From Ignavibacteriales bacterium (GTDB lineage Bacteria > Bacteroidota > Ignavibacteria > Ignavibacteriales > Melioribacteraceae): DNA of 64,000 nucleotides. Location: assembly GCA_026390775.1 (NCBI GenBank), contig JAPLFF010000007.1, forward strand, positions 744,001 to 808,000, in the 5' to 3' direction. Of this stretch, positions 37,193 through 45,582 are shown piece after piece. The notes beneath the pieces were generated by a model that was given only the letters and a program-made list of their open reading frames with translations, made no database searches and was not told the DNA's origin. Position 1 is the first letter of the stretch; every line of letters begins with the position of its first letter. A program made the translations under genes and the position numbers.

Positions 37193-38751
37193 CAAATAAA
37201 GCGGTTCAATTAATTCCAACTAACTGGGACAAAAGAGAAAAGCTGAGAGAGAAAGGTCAGTTCTGGACTCCGCCATGGGTTGCAGATGCAATGGTTAGTT
37301 ATGTTTTAGACAATACAAAATTAATATTTGATCCCGCAGTTGGGAGAGGCGCATTTTTAGAAGCGTTAAGAAGAACTACAAATAAAAAAATTTCTTTTTA
37401 CGGAACTGATATTGACCAAGATGTTTTGCGTGATACAATTTTTAGCGATAATAATTGTTCTGTTGAAAAAAGAGATTTCATTAAGGACCCTCCGAAAAAA
37501 CTTTTCAAATCAATCATTGCTAATCCACCATATATTCGTCATCATCGCATCGATAGTGCGACAAAACTTTTTTTAAAAAAACTTACTGCAAACATTACTG
37601 GATTTACATTAGATGGAAGAACAGGTTATCACATTTTCTTTTTGCTACAAGCGCTGAATCATCTTGAAGAGAATGGAAAACTTGCTTTTATCATGCCCGC
37701 GGATACGTGCGAAGGGACATTCGCAAAAAAATTATGGAACTGGATTTCAAAAAAATATGCTATTGAATGCGTCATTACTTTCGATAGTTCAGCCACTCCG
37801 TTCCCATCTGTAGATACAAATCCATTAATTTTCTTGATTAAAAAAGCAGAACCGCTGGAAAATCTTATTTGGGTTAGAGTAAATGAACCACATTCGGATG
37901 ATCTGACATTGTTTATAAAAAGTAGTTTCCAAACAGGACATTACAAAACAATATCGGTTACGCAAAGAAAAATTCAGGAAGCCTTAGAAACAGGATTTTC
38001 CAGACCACAACAAAATGGGAATGGATTTAAATATCATCTTTCTGACTTTGCAAAAGTCATGCGTGGAATTGCAACCGGTTCAAACGAATTTTTCTTTTTA
38101 ACAAATGACCAAGTGAAAGAATCAAAGATTCCCGAAAAGTATTTTAAATTAGCAGTGGGAAGAACTAAAGATGTCACTGGTGATATTCTCGAAACAAATG
38201 AAATCAAGAACCTTGAGTTTAAGCAACGCCCAACTCGCCTTCTTTCTATTGAAGATCATAAAGATAGTCTACCTAAGTCGGTAGTTCAGTATTTGAAACT
38301 TGGCCAAGAGATGGGCTTACCGTATAGAGCACTTATTCAACAAAGAAAACCATGGTTCAGAATGGAAAGAAGAGAAATTCCTCAAATTCTTTTTACGTAT
38401 TTGGGCCGCCGGAATTCTCGGTTTATTTTAAATCAAGCCGAAGTATTACCTTTAACAGGATTTCTTTGTGTTTATCCTATTCATAAAGATGAAATATTTG
38501 TACACAATCTTTGGAAAGTGTTAAATCATCCTGATACAATTAAAAATTTGTTACTCGTTGGTAAAAGTTATGGTTCAGGTGCAATTAAAGTTGAACCAAG
38601 AAATTTAGAAAGACTCGGGATCCCAGAAGAACTTGTAGAAAAATATAAATTGGTTCGACTTCAATACAAGCAAACAAATCAATTAAGTTTATTTGTAAAT
38701 GAAAAGAAAAATAGATACAGAGTAAAAAAATCAGCTAGAATTAAAACGTAA
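37189..38751 (+). CDS. Type II N6-adenine DNA methyltransferase (gamma class)
   Basis: DNA methyltransferase of the M.TaqI-like gamma class (520 aa). Motif X-like QFWTPPWVADAM, motif I DPAVGRGAFL (residues 48-57) and the catalytic NPPY at 112-115 are in the order expected for gamma enzymes; a large C-terminal target-recognition region follows (RGIATGSNEFFFLT, FTYLGRRNSRFILNQ). It protects host DNA from the overlapping upstream endonuclease. The C-terminus is strongly basic. Together the pair is a mobile accessory cassette dropped between peptidase and proline dehydrogenase genes. Confidence 0.92.
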   Translation: MTNKAVQLIPTNWDKREKLREKGQFWTPPWVADAMVSYVLDNTKLIFDPAVGRGAFLEALRRTTNKKISFYGTDIDQDVLRDTIFSDNNCSVEKRDFIKDPPKKLFKSIIANPPYIRHHRIDSATKLFLKKLTANITGFTLDGRTGYHIFFLLQALNHLEENGKLAFIMPADTCEGTFAKKLWNWISKKYAIECVITFDSSATPFPSVDTNPLIFLIKKAEPLENLIWVRVNEPHSDDLTLFIKSSFQTGHYKTISVTQRKIQEALETGFSRPQQNGNGFKYHLSDFAKVMRGIATGSNEFFFLTNDQVKESKIPEKYFKLAVGRTKDVTGDILETNEIKNLEFKQRPTRLLSIEDHKDSLPKSVVQYLKLGQEMGLPYRALIQQRKPWFRMERREIPQILFTYLGRRNSRFILNQAEVLPLTGFLCVYPIHKDEIFVHNLWKVLNHPDTIKNLLLVGKSYGSGAIKVEPRNLERLGIPEELVEKYKLVRLQYKQTNQLSLFVNEKKNRYRVKKSARIKT

Positions 38752-38820
38752 CCCATAACTAATAACCTTTTTGGTTATGTCCTTTACATTACTCTATCAT
38801 AAAACTAAAAGGATTCTTTA

Positions 38821-39747
38821 ATGAGTTTATCACGCAACATTCTTCTCTGGGCTTCTGAAAATAAATGGATGCGTAAAAATGTTCCTTCTTTGGGATTTGT
38901 AAAAAGTGCTGTAAAAAAATTTATGCCCGGCGAGAAAGTTGAAGATGCTTTAAATGCTGCAAAAATTTTCCAAGATAAAACCATTCCAACAATCTTTACG
39001 AAACTTGGTGAAAATATTACCGATCTTTCCGAAGGATTAGTTGTACGTGATCATTATTTGAGATTAATAGATAAAATTGCAGAACGAAATCTTGATATTG
39101 AAATTTCCTTAAAGCTTACCCAACTTGGTTTTGATCTTTCATTTGATGAAACGTATGAAAGATTTAAAGCCATAACTAAAAAAGTAAAAGAAAAACTCGG
39201 AAATGTAATTTGGATCGATATGGAAGGCAGTGCATATACACAGAAAACAATTGAGTTTTATAAAAAAATCAGAAGTGAGTATGAAAATGTCGGTTTATGC
39301 CTTCAAGCATATCTGTACAGTACTGAAAAAGATATTTATGACCTGCTAAGTATTAATCCTTATATAAGATTGGTTAAAGGTGCATACAAAGAATCACATG
39401 AAATTGCATTCCCCAAAAAGAAAGATGTAGATCATTCTTTCTTTGAGATTTCCAAAAAATTAATGATTGCCGCCAAAGAAGAAAATATTCATGTTGCGTT
39501 TGGAACTCACGATGAAGATTTGATTTATGCTATAATTAAAGAATCAAAATATTTAGGTGTTCCTAAAAACAAAATTGAATTTCAAATGTTGTACGGTATA
39601 AAAACTAATTTCCAAAACGAATTGGTTAAACTCGGTTACAAATTAAAAGTGTTGATCAGTTACGGCGATTTCTGGTATCCATGGTACATGAGAAGATTAG
39701 CTGAGCGACCATCCAATGTTTGGTTTGTTTTAAAAAATATTTTTTAA
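38821..39747 (+). CDS. Proline dehydrogenase-like flavoenzyme
   Basis: Monofunctional FAD enzyme of the PRODH family (308 aa) that oxidises proline to P5C. It has ISLKLTQLGFDLS, IWIDMEGSAYT, RLVKGAYKE, FGTHDEDL, EFQMLYGIK and the substrate-binding RRLAERPSN (Arg291, Arg292). In most PRODHs a Tyr lies 13 residues before the first of these Args; here that position is Leu278 (KVLISYG). Vertebrate hydroxyproline dehydrogenase also lacks that Tyr, so substrate preference may differ from proline. It belongs with the aldolase and P5C dehydrogenase genes that follow on the same strand. Confidence 0.9.
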   Translation: MSLSRNILLWASENKWMRKNVPSLGFVKSAVKKFMPGEKVEDALNAAKIFQDKTIPTIFTKLGENITDLSEGLVVRDHYLRLIDKIAERNLDIEISLKLTQLGFDLSFDETYERFKAITKKVKEKLGNVIWIDMEGSAYTQKTIEFYKKIRSEYENVGLCLQAYLYSTEKDIYDLLSINPYIRLVKGAYKESHEIAFPKKKDVDHSFFEISKKLMIAAKEENIHVAFGTHDEDLIYAIIKESKYLGVPKNKIEFQMLYGIKTNFQNELVKLGYKLKVLISYGDFWYPWYMRRLAERPSNVWFVLKNIF

Positions 39748-39749
39748 AT

Positions 39750-39810
39750 TATCAGACCACCCCCTTCTATTCCCCCTCCTTACTTAAGGAGGGGGACACG
39801 GGGGAGGTTA
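39750..39810. repeat. Dispersed C/G-rich palindrome
   Basis: Perfect 10-base stem CCCCCTCCTT (39772-39781) / AAGGAGGGGG (39786-39795) with loop ACTT, flanked by ACCACCCCC and ACGGGGGAGG, giving further outer pairing. A related, degraded copy lies at 62844-62880. It sits between the PRODH and aldolase genes and ends close to a possible ribosome-binding site for the latter. Confidence 0.7.
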
Positions 39811-39819
39811 AGAGGAAAC

Positions 39820-40713
39820 ATGAAACAGTTGAAAGGCATAATGCCTCCAATAGCAACTCCATTTGTTAACGATGAAGTTGCATATGAAAAGCTGGCACAA
39901 AATTTTTCTAAGTGGAACAAAACTGGATTGAGCGGATTTGTAGTTATGGGTTCGAACGGTGAATCCGTTTTCTTAACAAGAAATGAAAAATTAAGACTTG
40001 TTGAAGAAGTGAAGAAAAATATCCCTGATGATAAATTACTGATTGCCGGTACGGGTTCAGATTCTATTAGAGAAACAATTTTATTATCGAATGATGCGGC
40101 TGAGCGCGGCGCTGATTATGTTTTAATTCTAACGCCTTCTTTTTATAAATCCGAAATGAACCCCGCAGCATATATAAAATATTTTCCCGCGGTAGCTGAT
40201 AAAACAAAAATCCCGGTTATAATCTACAACGTACCAAAGTTTACCGGGGTTGATATTGAAGCCGAGACAGTAGCAAAACTTGCCGAGCATAAAAATATTG
40301 TAGGCATAAAAAACAGTTCTGAAAATATTAGACAAACCATAGAGATGATTGATCAAACACCTAAAGATTTTGCAGTAATTATTGGAACTGCCTCCGTATT
40401 GTATCCGGGTTTGGCTGCCGGAGCCGTTGGTGGAATACTTGCGCTTGCAAATATTGCACCTAATGAGTGTGTGCAGATTCAAAAATTTGTTGAAGAAAAA
40501 AAATATTCGGAAGCACTTGAATTACAGAAGAAAATGTTACCAGTGAACAAAGCTATTACATCTAAGTATGGTGTTGCCGGATTAAAAGCGGCAATGGATA
40601 TGCTTGGCTATTTCGGTGGTGAACCACGAGCGCCGCTTTCGGTATTGAGTGAGCCGGATAAACTGCAGCTAAAACAAATACTAGTAACTGCAAGCTTACT
40701 AAAACAATTTTGA
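39820..40713 (+). CDS. DapA-family aldolase, 4-hydroxy-2-oxoglutarate aldolase-like
   Basis: Class I Schiff-base aldolase of the DHDPS family (297 aa). Lys164 (IVGIKNSS) is the Schiff-base residue and Tyr136 (IIYNVP) the catalytic tyrosine. The motif after Tyr is NVPKFTGVDI. True DapA has an Arg two residues after the Pro (NVPSRTG) to bind aspartate semialdehyde; here it is Phe, so lysine synthesis is unlikely. The ends AVGGILALANIA and ITSKYGVAGLKAAMDMLGYF resemble, from memory, the HOGA enzyme of hydroxyproline breakdown. Context of PRODH and P5CDH supports that. Alternative: another NAL-family aldolase. Confidence 0.8.
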   Translation: MKQLKGIMPPIATPFVNDEVAYEKLAQNFSKWNKTGLSGFVVMGSNGESVFLTRNEKLRLVEEVKKNIPDDKLLIAGTGSDSIRETILLSNDAAERGADYVLILTPSFYKSEMNPAAYIKYFPAVADKTKIPVIIYNVPKFTGVDIEAETVAKLAEHKNIVGIKNSSENIRQTIEMIDQTPKDFAVIIGTASVLYPGLAAGAVGGILALANIAPNECVQIQKFVEEKKYSEALELQKKMLPVNKAITSKYGVAGLKAAMDMLGYFGGEPRAPLSVLSEPDKLQLKQILVTASLLKQF

Positions 40714-40714
40714 T

Positions 40715-40757
40715 TGTCATCCTGAATTATGCGAAGAATTTCTAAGACGGCGGAGTA
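40715..40757. repeat. Dispersed extragenic fragment
   Basis: TGTCATCCTGAATTATGCGAAGAATTTCTAAG resembles the widely dispersed GTCATCCTGA...GAAG element class seen between genes in many genomes. It occupies the gap between the aldolase and the unknown gene that follows. Family membership is by eye only. Confidence 0.35.
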
Positions 40758-40785
40758 AATGATTTATTAAAATAAAGAGTTCATT

Positions 40786-41235
40786 ATGATTCCTTATACT
40801 AAAACCATAGCAATAACTGAAATACAAAGTCAGATATCTGTAATTGATTCTATTAACCCAAGTGAACTGTTCTCAGAACAATTTGAAGACTGGAGAAAAA
40901 AAACTGAAGGTCTCCTTTCTGACATATTTAACAGCGATAGCCGCCAACTGAAAGATTTTATTAAATTAAAATTTAGGCCTAGTATTAGATTTCTGAGTAC
41001 TGTTGTAAATGATCAAACAGATGTAAAATATTTTAAGGATGGTTTGAATACAGCGAAAATTCTACTCGAATCATTTATAAAAGAAATTGATAAGTATTGG
41101 CAAGATGATATCAAAGCAAACAATAAGTCGAATATAAACCTAAATGACGTTATTGAACTTAAACCAAACTTTATGGGATTTGGACTGAACATTAACGCAA
41201 TTATTAAAAAATTTTTTAAGAGAAAACAGAATTAA
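40786..41235 (+). CDS. Hypothetical protein
   Basis: Unrecognised 149-residue soluble protein with no signal peptide. It is helical and charged: WRKKTEGLLSDIFNSDSRQLKDFIKLKF in the middle, and a basic end (IIKKFFKRKQN). No catalytic motif is visible. It lies between the aldolase and P5C dehydrogenase genes on the same strand, about 70 and 155 bases from each, with a dispersed repeat on the upstream side, so it may be a later insertion rather than a pathway gene. Confidence 0.6.
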   Translation: MIPYTKTIAITEIQSQISVIDSINPSELFSEQFEDWRKKTEGLLSDIFNSDSRQLKDFIKLKFRPSIRFLSTVVNDQTDVKYFKDGLNTAKILLESFIKEIDKYWQDDIKANNKSNINLNDVIELKPNFMGFGLNINAIIKKFFKRKQN

Positions 41236-41390
41236 GGAAAAATTTCAACAAGGCATAAACTGTCATAACCACGATAGTCTAAAAATCAAATAAGTTTACA
41301 ACACAGATTAAATAGATTGTGAACTCACCAGATAATTTTCCTAATTTTCGTATATCAATTTATTTCCTCTTGAATGAAAAAGGTATAAAC

Positions 41391-43028
41391 ATGGCAAATG
41401 CAATATTTAATGTTCAACTTCCACCAAACGAACCGGTAAAAAATTACGCATCCGGATCACCGGAAAAAGCTGCACTGAAAGCAAAGCTTGATGAAATGGC
41501 TAAGCAGACAATTGATATTCCAATTATTATCGGCGGAAAAGAATTCAGAACCGGCGATACGGACAATTGTGTAATGCCTCATGACCATAAACATATTCTC
41601 GGTAAATATCATAAAGTAGGAACGAAAGAAGTTAATGATGCTATTGCCTCCTCAATGAAAGCACATAAAGATTGGTCACGAATGAATTGGCAAGATAGAG
41701 TTTCCGTATTCCTAAAAGCTGCAGATCTTTTAAGTCAAACCGAATGGAGATATATTCTAAACGCTGCAACAATGTTAGGACAAAGCAAAAATCCATTTCA
41801 AGCTGAAATTGATGCTGCTGCTGAACTGGTTGATTTCTTCCGCTTCAATGCTTATTACGCTATGAAGATCTATCAAGAGCAGCCGCTTCATTCCCCAATT
41901 GGAATGTGGAACAGAATGGAATACCGTCCTCTCGAAGGATTTATTTTTGCAGTAGCTCCGTTCAACTTTACATCTATCTGCGGAAACTTACCAAGTGCAC
42001 CTGCTTTGATGGGAAATGTTGCATTATTAAAACCAGCATCAAGTGCGGTTTATTCTGCTTATTGGATAATGAAATTATTGGAAGCTGCAGGATTGCCTGA
42101 GGGTGTAATAAATTTTGTTCCGGGCGCGGGTTCTAAAGTTGGAAATCCTGTAATGGATTCAGAACATTTTGCAGGAATTCATTTTACCGGAAGTACTTCT
42201 GTATTTCAAGGAATGTGGAAAACAGTTTCGAATAATTTACCTAAGTATAAATCTTATCCAAGAATTGTGGGTGAGACAGGCGGCAAAAATTTTATTTTTG
42301 CTCACCAAAGTGCAGATGTAAAAGCTCTCGGTGTTGCTTTGATTCGCGGTGCGTTTGAATATCAAGGACAAAAATGTTCTGCCGCTTCACGCGCTTATAT
42401 TCCAAAATCAATTTGGCCAGAACTAAAAGATTTTATTGTTAGCGAATTAAAAACTGTTAAGATGGGCGATCCGCGTGACTTCTCTAACTTTATGAATGCC
42501 GTAATTGATAAAGGTGCATTCGATACAATTACTGGTTACATAGATTACGCAAAGAAATCGAACGAAGCTAAAATTATCTCCGGCGGAAATTACGACAGCA
42601 CTAAAGGTTATTTCATAGAACCAACCGTTATCGAAACAACAAATCCAAAATTCAAATCAATGGAAGAAGAAATTTTCGGTCCCGTTCTAACGCTTTATGT
42701 TTACGATGACAGCAAATACGAAGAGACTCTTAACATATGCGATCAAACTTCTCCTTATTCACTAACCGGAGCTATCTTCGCACAAGACAGATATGCAGTA
42801 GAACTTGCAAATAAAATCTTGGTGAATGCCGCCGGTAATTTTTATATCAACGATAAACCAACGGGTGCAGTTGTAGGTCAACAACCGTTCGGCGGTGCGC
42901 GTGCAAGCGGAACTAATGATAAAGCAGGAAGTTATTTGAATCTCCTACGCTGGGTTTCTGCCCGTACAATAAAAGAAAATTTTATTCCGCCTCATGATTA
43001 CCGTTATTCGTTCATGTCGGAAAAGTAA
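41391..43028 (+). CDS. L-glutamate gamma-semialdehyde (P5C) dehydrogenase
   Basis: NAD-dependent aldehyde dehydrogenase of the P5CDH (ALDH4-like) group, oxidising glutamate semialdehyde to glutamate. It has APFNFTSICGNLPSAPALMGN, the NAD loop HFTGSTSVFQGM, the general-base Glu in VGETGGKN and catalytic Cys329 in YQGQKCSAASR, plus the C-terminal QQPFGGARASGTNDKAG anchor typical of P5CDH. I use the ATG at 41391 (545 aa), preceded by AAAGG; the frame runs 24 codons upstream without homology. It would take P5C from either PRODH or HypD. Confidence 0.94.
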   Translation: MANAIFNVQLPPNEPVKNYASGSPEKAALKAKLDEMAKQTIDIPIIIGGKEFRTGDTDNCVMPHDHKHILGKYHKVGTKEVNDAIASSMKAHKDWSRMNWQDRVSVFLKAADLLSQTEWRYILNAATMLGQSKNPFQAEIDAAAELVDFFRFNAYYAMKIYQEQPLHSPIGMWNRMEYRPLEGFIFAVAPFNFTSICGNLPSAPALMGNVALLKPASSAVYSAYWIMKLLEAAGLPEGVINFVPGAGSKVGNPVMDSEHFAGIHFTGSTSVFQGMWKTVSNNLPKYKSYPRIVGETGGKNFIFAHQSADVKALGVALIRGAFEYQGQKCSAASRAYIPKSIWPELKDFIVSELKTVKMGDPRDFSNFMNAVIDKGAFDTITGYIDYAKKSNEAKIISGGNYDSTKGYFIEPTVIETTNPKFKSMEEEIFGPVLTLYVYDDSKYEETLNICDQTSPYSLTGAIFAQDRYAVELANKILVNAAGNFYINDKPTGAVVGQQPFGGARASGTNDKAGSYLNLLRWVSARTIKENFIPPHDYRYSFMSEK

Positions 43029-43034
43029 ATTCAT

Positions 43035-43062
43035 TTAACCCGCTAAATGCGGGGTTTTTTAT
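43035..43062 (+). terminator. Rho-independent terminator
   Basis: AACCCGC TAAAT GCGGGG followed by TTTTTTATTTATTT. The core stem CCCGC/GCGGG is short, but the T-tract is good. It ends the P5CDH gene. Confidence 0.75.
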
Positions 43063-43146
43063 TTATTTCATTTTTTACTTGCAATAAATCCTTTGAAACC
43101 GTAAGATACTCTGGAAGACTATGAAAGTTTTCCAATGGAGGCATAA

Positions 43147-43575
43147 ATGAAATCATTAAAAGAAATTTTGATCTCGCAAACAATTTTAACTGTTAAAACG
43201 GGAACAAGTATTTATGATGTTACTTGTTTTATGGCAAAGCATAATATCGGACTTGTTCCGGTATTAGGAGAAGATGGAAAACTTTTAGGTGTTTTTTCAG
43301 AACGTGATTTAGTCCGCCGTGTAATTGCGCAAGGATTAGATTTGAAAAAAACAGGTGTTGACGACGTGATGACAAAGGATCTATTAGTTGCAGAGATCAG
43401 CCAGACCCACGAACAATGCTTAAAAAAAATGAAAGATAAAGGCACTCGTCACATTTTAATTGTTGATAAAGAAAAGCTAGCCGGAATTTTATCTATTAAA
43501 GATCTTTTGGAAGTTGATATAAAAGATCACAAAGAAACTATTGAAGTTCTTCAAAATTATATTTACGCTAGATAA
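43147..43575 (+). CDS. CBS-domain pair protein
   Basis: A 142-residue protein that consists of two tandem CBS motifs (Bateman module): IYDVTCFMAKHNIGLVPVLGEDGKLLGVFSERDLVRRVI and the second CLKKMKDKGTRHILIVDKEKLAGILSIKDLLE. Such modules bind adenine nucleotides and act as sensors, usually by contact with other proteins. No catalytic domain is attached. It is a single gene after a terminator; its partner is not evident. Confidence 0.9.
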   Translation: MKSLKEILISQTILTVKTGTSIYDVTCFMAKHNIGLVPVLGEDGKLLGVFSERDLVRRVIAQGLDLKKTGVDDVMTKDLLVAEISQTHEQCLKKMKDKGTRHILIVDKEKLAGILSIKDLLEVDIKDHKETIEVLQNYIYAR

Positions 43576-43688
43576 ATTTAATTAGAAAAATTTTCTTACC
43601 TCCTTTACGTATTTAATTGCCAAGATGATTAATTTTCAATTGTCAAATTGAATTTATGATCTGCTTACTACAATAAGGAGCAAAAACT

Positions 43689-44180
43689 ATGGACCCATTC
43701 AGAGAGTTAACTCTTAACGCATTGCAAATAATTCAACTTATGGTTGCACCAGCGGTAATGATAAGCGCTTGCGGTTTATTATTGCTCGGCATTAATAACA
43801 AATATTCTTTAGTCGCTAACCGAATTAGATTACTGAATGAAGAAAAAAGAAGATTGCTCAGTAAGCTTGCAGATGGTAAGCATTCAACGGATGATAACAT
43901 TAGATTAGAAAGTATAGCGATTCAAATTAATGCTTTGGTGTACAGAGCAAAATTAGTGAGAAATACTGTTTTGTGTTACACCACTTCTGTTGCATTATTT
44001 GTTTTTACCTCATTGCTTCTTGGCGTTTCTTCTTTTCTTTCGATTGGTAAATTAAATTATTTTATTATTAGCTCATTCTTGGTTGGAATGTTATTTGTTC
44101 TTGTAGGAATTGTATTTGCCGGATTCGAAACAAAAAAAGGATATGATATTATTTCGTACGAAGTAAAATCTCATGAGTAG
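43689..44180 (+). CDS. DUF2721 membrane protein
   Basis: A 163-residue inner-membrane protein of the DUF2721 family: three or four hydrophobic segments (LMVAPAVMISACGLLLLGI, LCYTTSVALFVFTSLLLGV, FIISSFLVGMLFVLVGIVFAG) and a cytoplasmic helix with RIRLLNEEKRRLL after the first helix. Function is unknown. Its last eight bases overlap the start of aat, so the two are translationally coupled. Confidence 0.83.
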   Translation: MDPFRELTLNALQIIQLMVAPAVMISACGLLLLGINNKYSLVANRIRLLNEEKRRLLSKLADGKHSTDDNIRLESIAIQINALVYRAKLVRNTVLCYTTSVALFVFTSLLLGVSSFLSIGKLNYFIISSFLVGMLFVLVGIVFAGFETKKGYDIISYEVKSHE

Positions 44181-44775
44181 AGAAAAAAATCTTTCGAAGG
44201 TTGATCTGCTTAAACCGGAGAATATGATTTTAATGTATGCGCGCGGTGCTTTTCCTATGGCAGATGAAACCGGCGGTATAAATTGGTACATGCCGGAGAC
44301 ACGCACAATAATTCCGATAAATGATTTTAATCTACCCCGCTCGTTAAAAAAAATTTTAGAAAAAACCGATTTTGAATTCCGCTATGACTCAAATACAATC
44401 GGAGTAATTAAAAAATGTGCCGATCGTGAATCAACATGGATTTCAAAAGAATTGATCGAAGCATATCGGGGCTTACAGAAACTGGGTAATCTTCATTCGG
44501 TAGAAGTTTATCAAAAAAATATTTTGATAGGCGGTTTATACGGCGTTACTTATCAAGGAGCTTTCTTTGGTGAATCAATGTTTTCAAAAATTCCGCAAGC
44601 TTCTAAATGTGCGCTCGTTAAATTATTAGAAAGACTTCGTGAAAAAGGATTTACACTGCTCGATGTTCAGTATCAAACCGATCATTTGAAGATGTTTGGG
44701 GCAAAAGAAATTTCATTCCAAGAGTTTGCAGAATTGTTATTAAAATCATACCAAAAAGATATTAACTTTATTTAA
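44173..44775 (+). CDS. aat: Leucyl/phenylalanyl-tRNA-protein transferase
   Basis: Attaches Leu or Phe from its tRNA to the N-terminus of proteins, feeding the ClpS/ClpAP N-end rule pathway. It has YARGAFPMADETGGINWYMPETR, HSVEVYQKNILIGGLYGVTYQGAFFGESMFSKIPQASKCALVKLLERL, and the ending DVQYQTDHLKMFGAKEIS. At 200 residues it is on the short side, normal for this group. It overlaps the DUF2721 gene. Confidence 0.92.
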   Translation: MSREKNLSKVDLLKPENMILMYARGAFPMADETGGINWYMPETRTIIPINDFNLPRSLKKILEKTDFEFRYDSNTIGVIKKCADRESTWISKELIEAYRGLQKLGNLHSVEVYQKNILIGGLYGVTYQGAFFGESMFSKIPQASKCALVKLLERLREKGFTLLDVQYQTDHLKMFGAKEISFQEFAELLLKSYQKDINFI

Positions 44776-44866
44776 AAAAACTCAATTAATCAGCCTAAAG
44801 ATTTTTTGTATATTTACATATAAAATCAACAGGAAGGTTAATTCAACCTAGCAAATAGGGTAAAGT

Positions 44867-45553
44867 ATGAAAAAACATTTATCTGTGATCATGATTTTAA
44901 TTTTTGCGTCTTTATCAATGGCGCAGACAGCTGGCGGAAGTTTTATGCTTGGTTATCCGCAAGGTGATTTCAGGAAAAATGTTGATCAGTTGGGATTTGG
45001 ATTTCAAATTCAAGGAACACTTTGGGAACCGACACATGAAAAACCTTTTACAATTGGACTTGATGGAGGATATTTAGTTTACGGACACACGAGCGATCGT
45101 AGAGAATGGCCCGGGTTTCCTGGTGTATATCTAAATTTAACCAGAACAAATAGCATGGCAAATCTACATTTAATGTTTCAAGTAAGTCCATTCTTTGGTA
45201 CAGTACGCCCTTATTTCGAAGGTTTATTTGGCGGTGCGATTATCTGGACATCATCAGAAGTGAAAAACGAAAATGGAAATTGGCAAATTGCCTCAACGAC
45301 AAATTATAATGATTTTACTTGGAATTACGGCGGTGGTTGCGGTATTCTTTTCAAGTTGACCGATAATCTTGATAAGATCAGCGCTTTATATCTTGACATA
45401 AAAGCACGCTACTTATTTGGAACAGAAGCAAGTTATCTTACCGAACAAAGCATTACTGTAAATAATCAAGGTCAAACTATTTATAATGCAAAAAAATCTA
45501 AGACTGATTTTTTCACAATTCATGTTGGTGTTGTTGCTTATTTCAATCCATAA
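44867..45553 (+). CDS. Outer-membrane beta-barrel protein
   Basis: A 228-residue exported protein. Signal peptide to about residue 20 (SLSMAQ). The mature part alternates aromatic and glycine residues ([54 protein letters not shown]) and ends in a strand with terminal aromatic-rich [10 protein letters not shown], as expected for an OmpA-N/porin-family eight-stranded barrel. Ligand or role is unknown. It is followed by the aldolase gene after 29 bases, though functions look unrelated. Confidence 0.75.
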   Translation: MKKHLSVIMILIFASLSMAQTAGGSFMLGYPQGDFRKNVDQLGFGFQIQGTLWEPTHEKPFTIGLDGGYLVYGHTSDRREWPGFPGVYLNLTRTNSMANLHLMFQVSPFFGTVRPYFEGLFGGAIIWTSSEVKNENGNWQIASTTNYNDFTWNYGGGCGILFKLTDNLDKISALYLDIKARYLFGTEASYLTEQSITVNNQGQTIYNAKKSKTDFFTIHVGVVAYFNP

Positions 45554-45582
45554 AAAATTTCAAGAAAATATATGAGGATAAA

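Noticed and set aside
40129-40482. 117-codon minus-strand frame inside the aldolase gene
   Set aside because: Antisense of conserved Schiff-base aldolase codons; no motif.
39820-40713. Annotation as dapA (lysine biosynthesis)
   Set aside because: The DHDPS substrate Arg after NVP is Phe; neighbours are proline catabolic genes.
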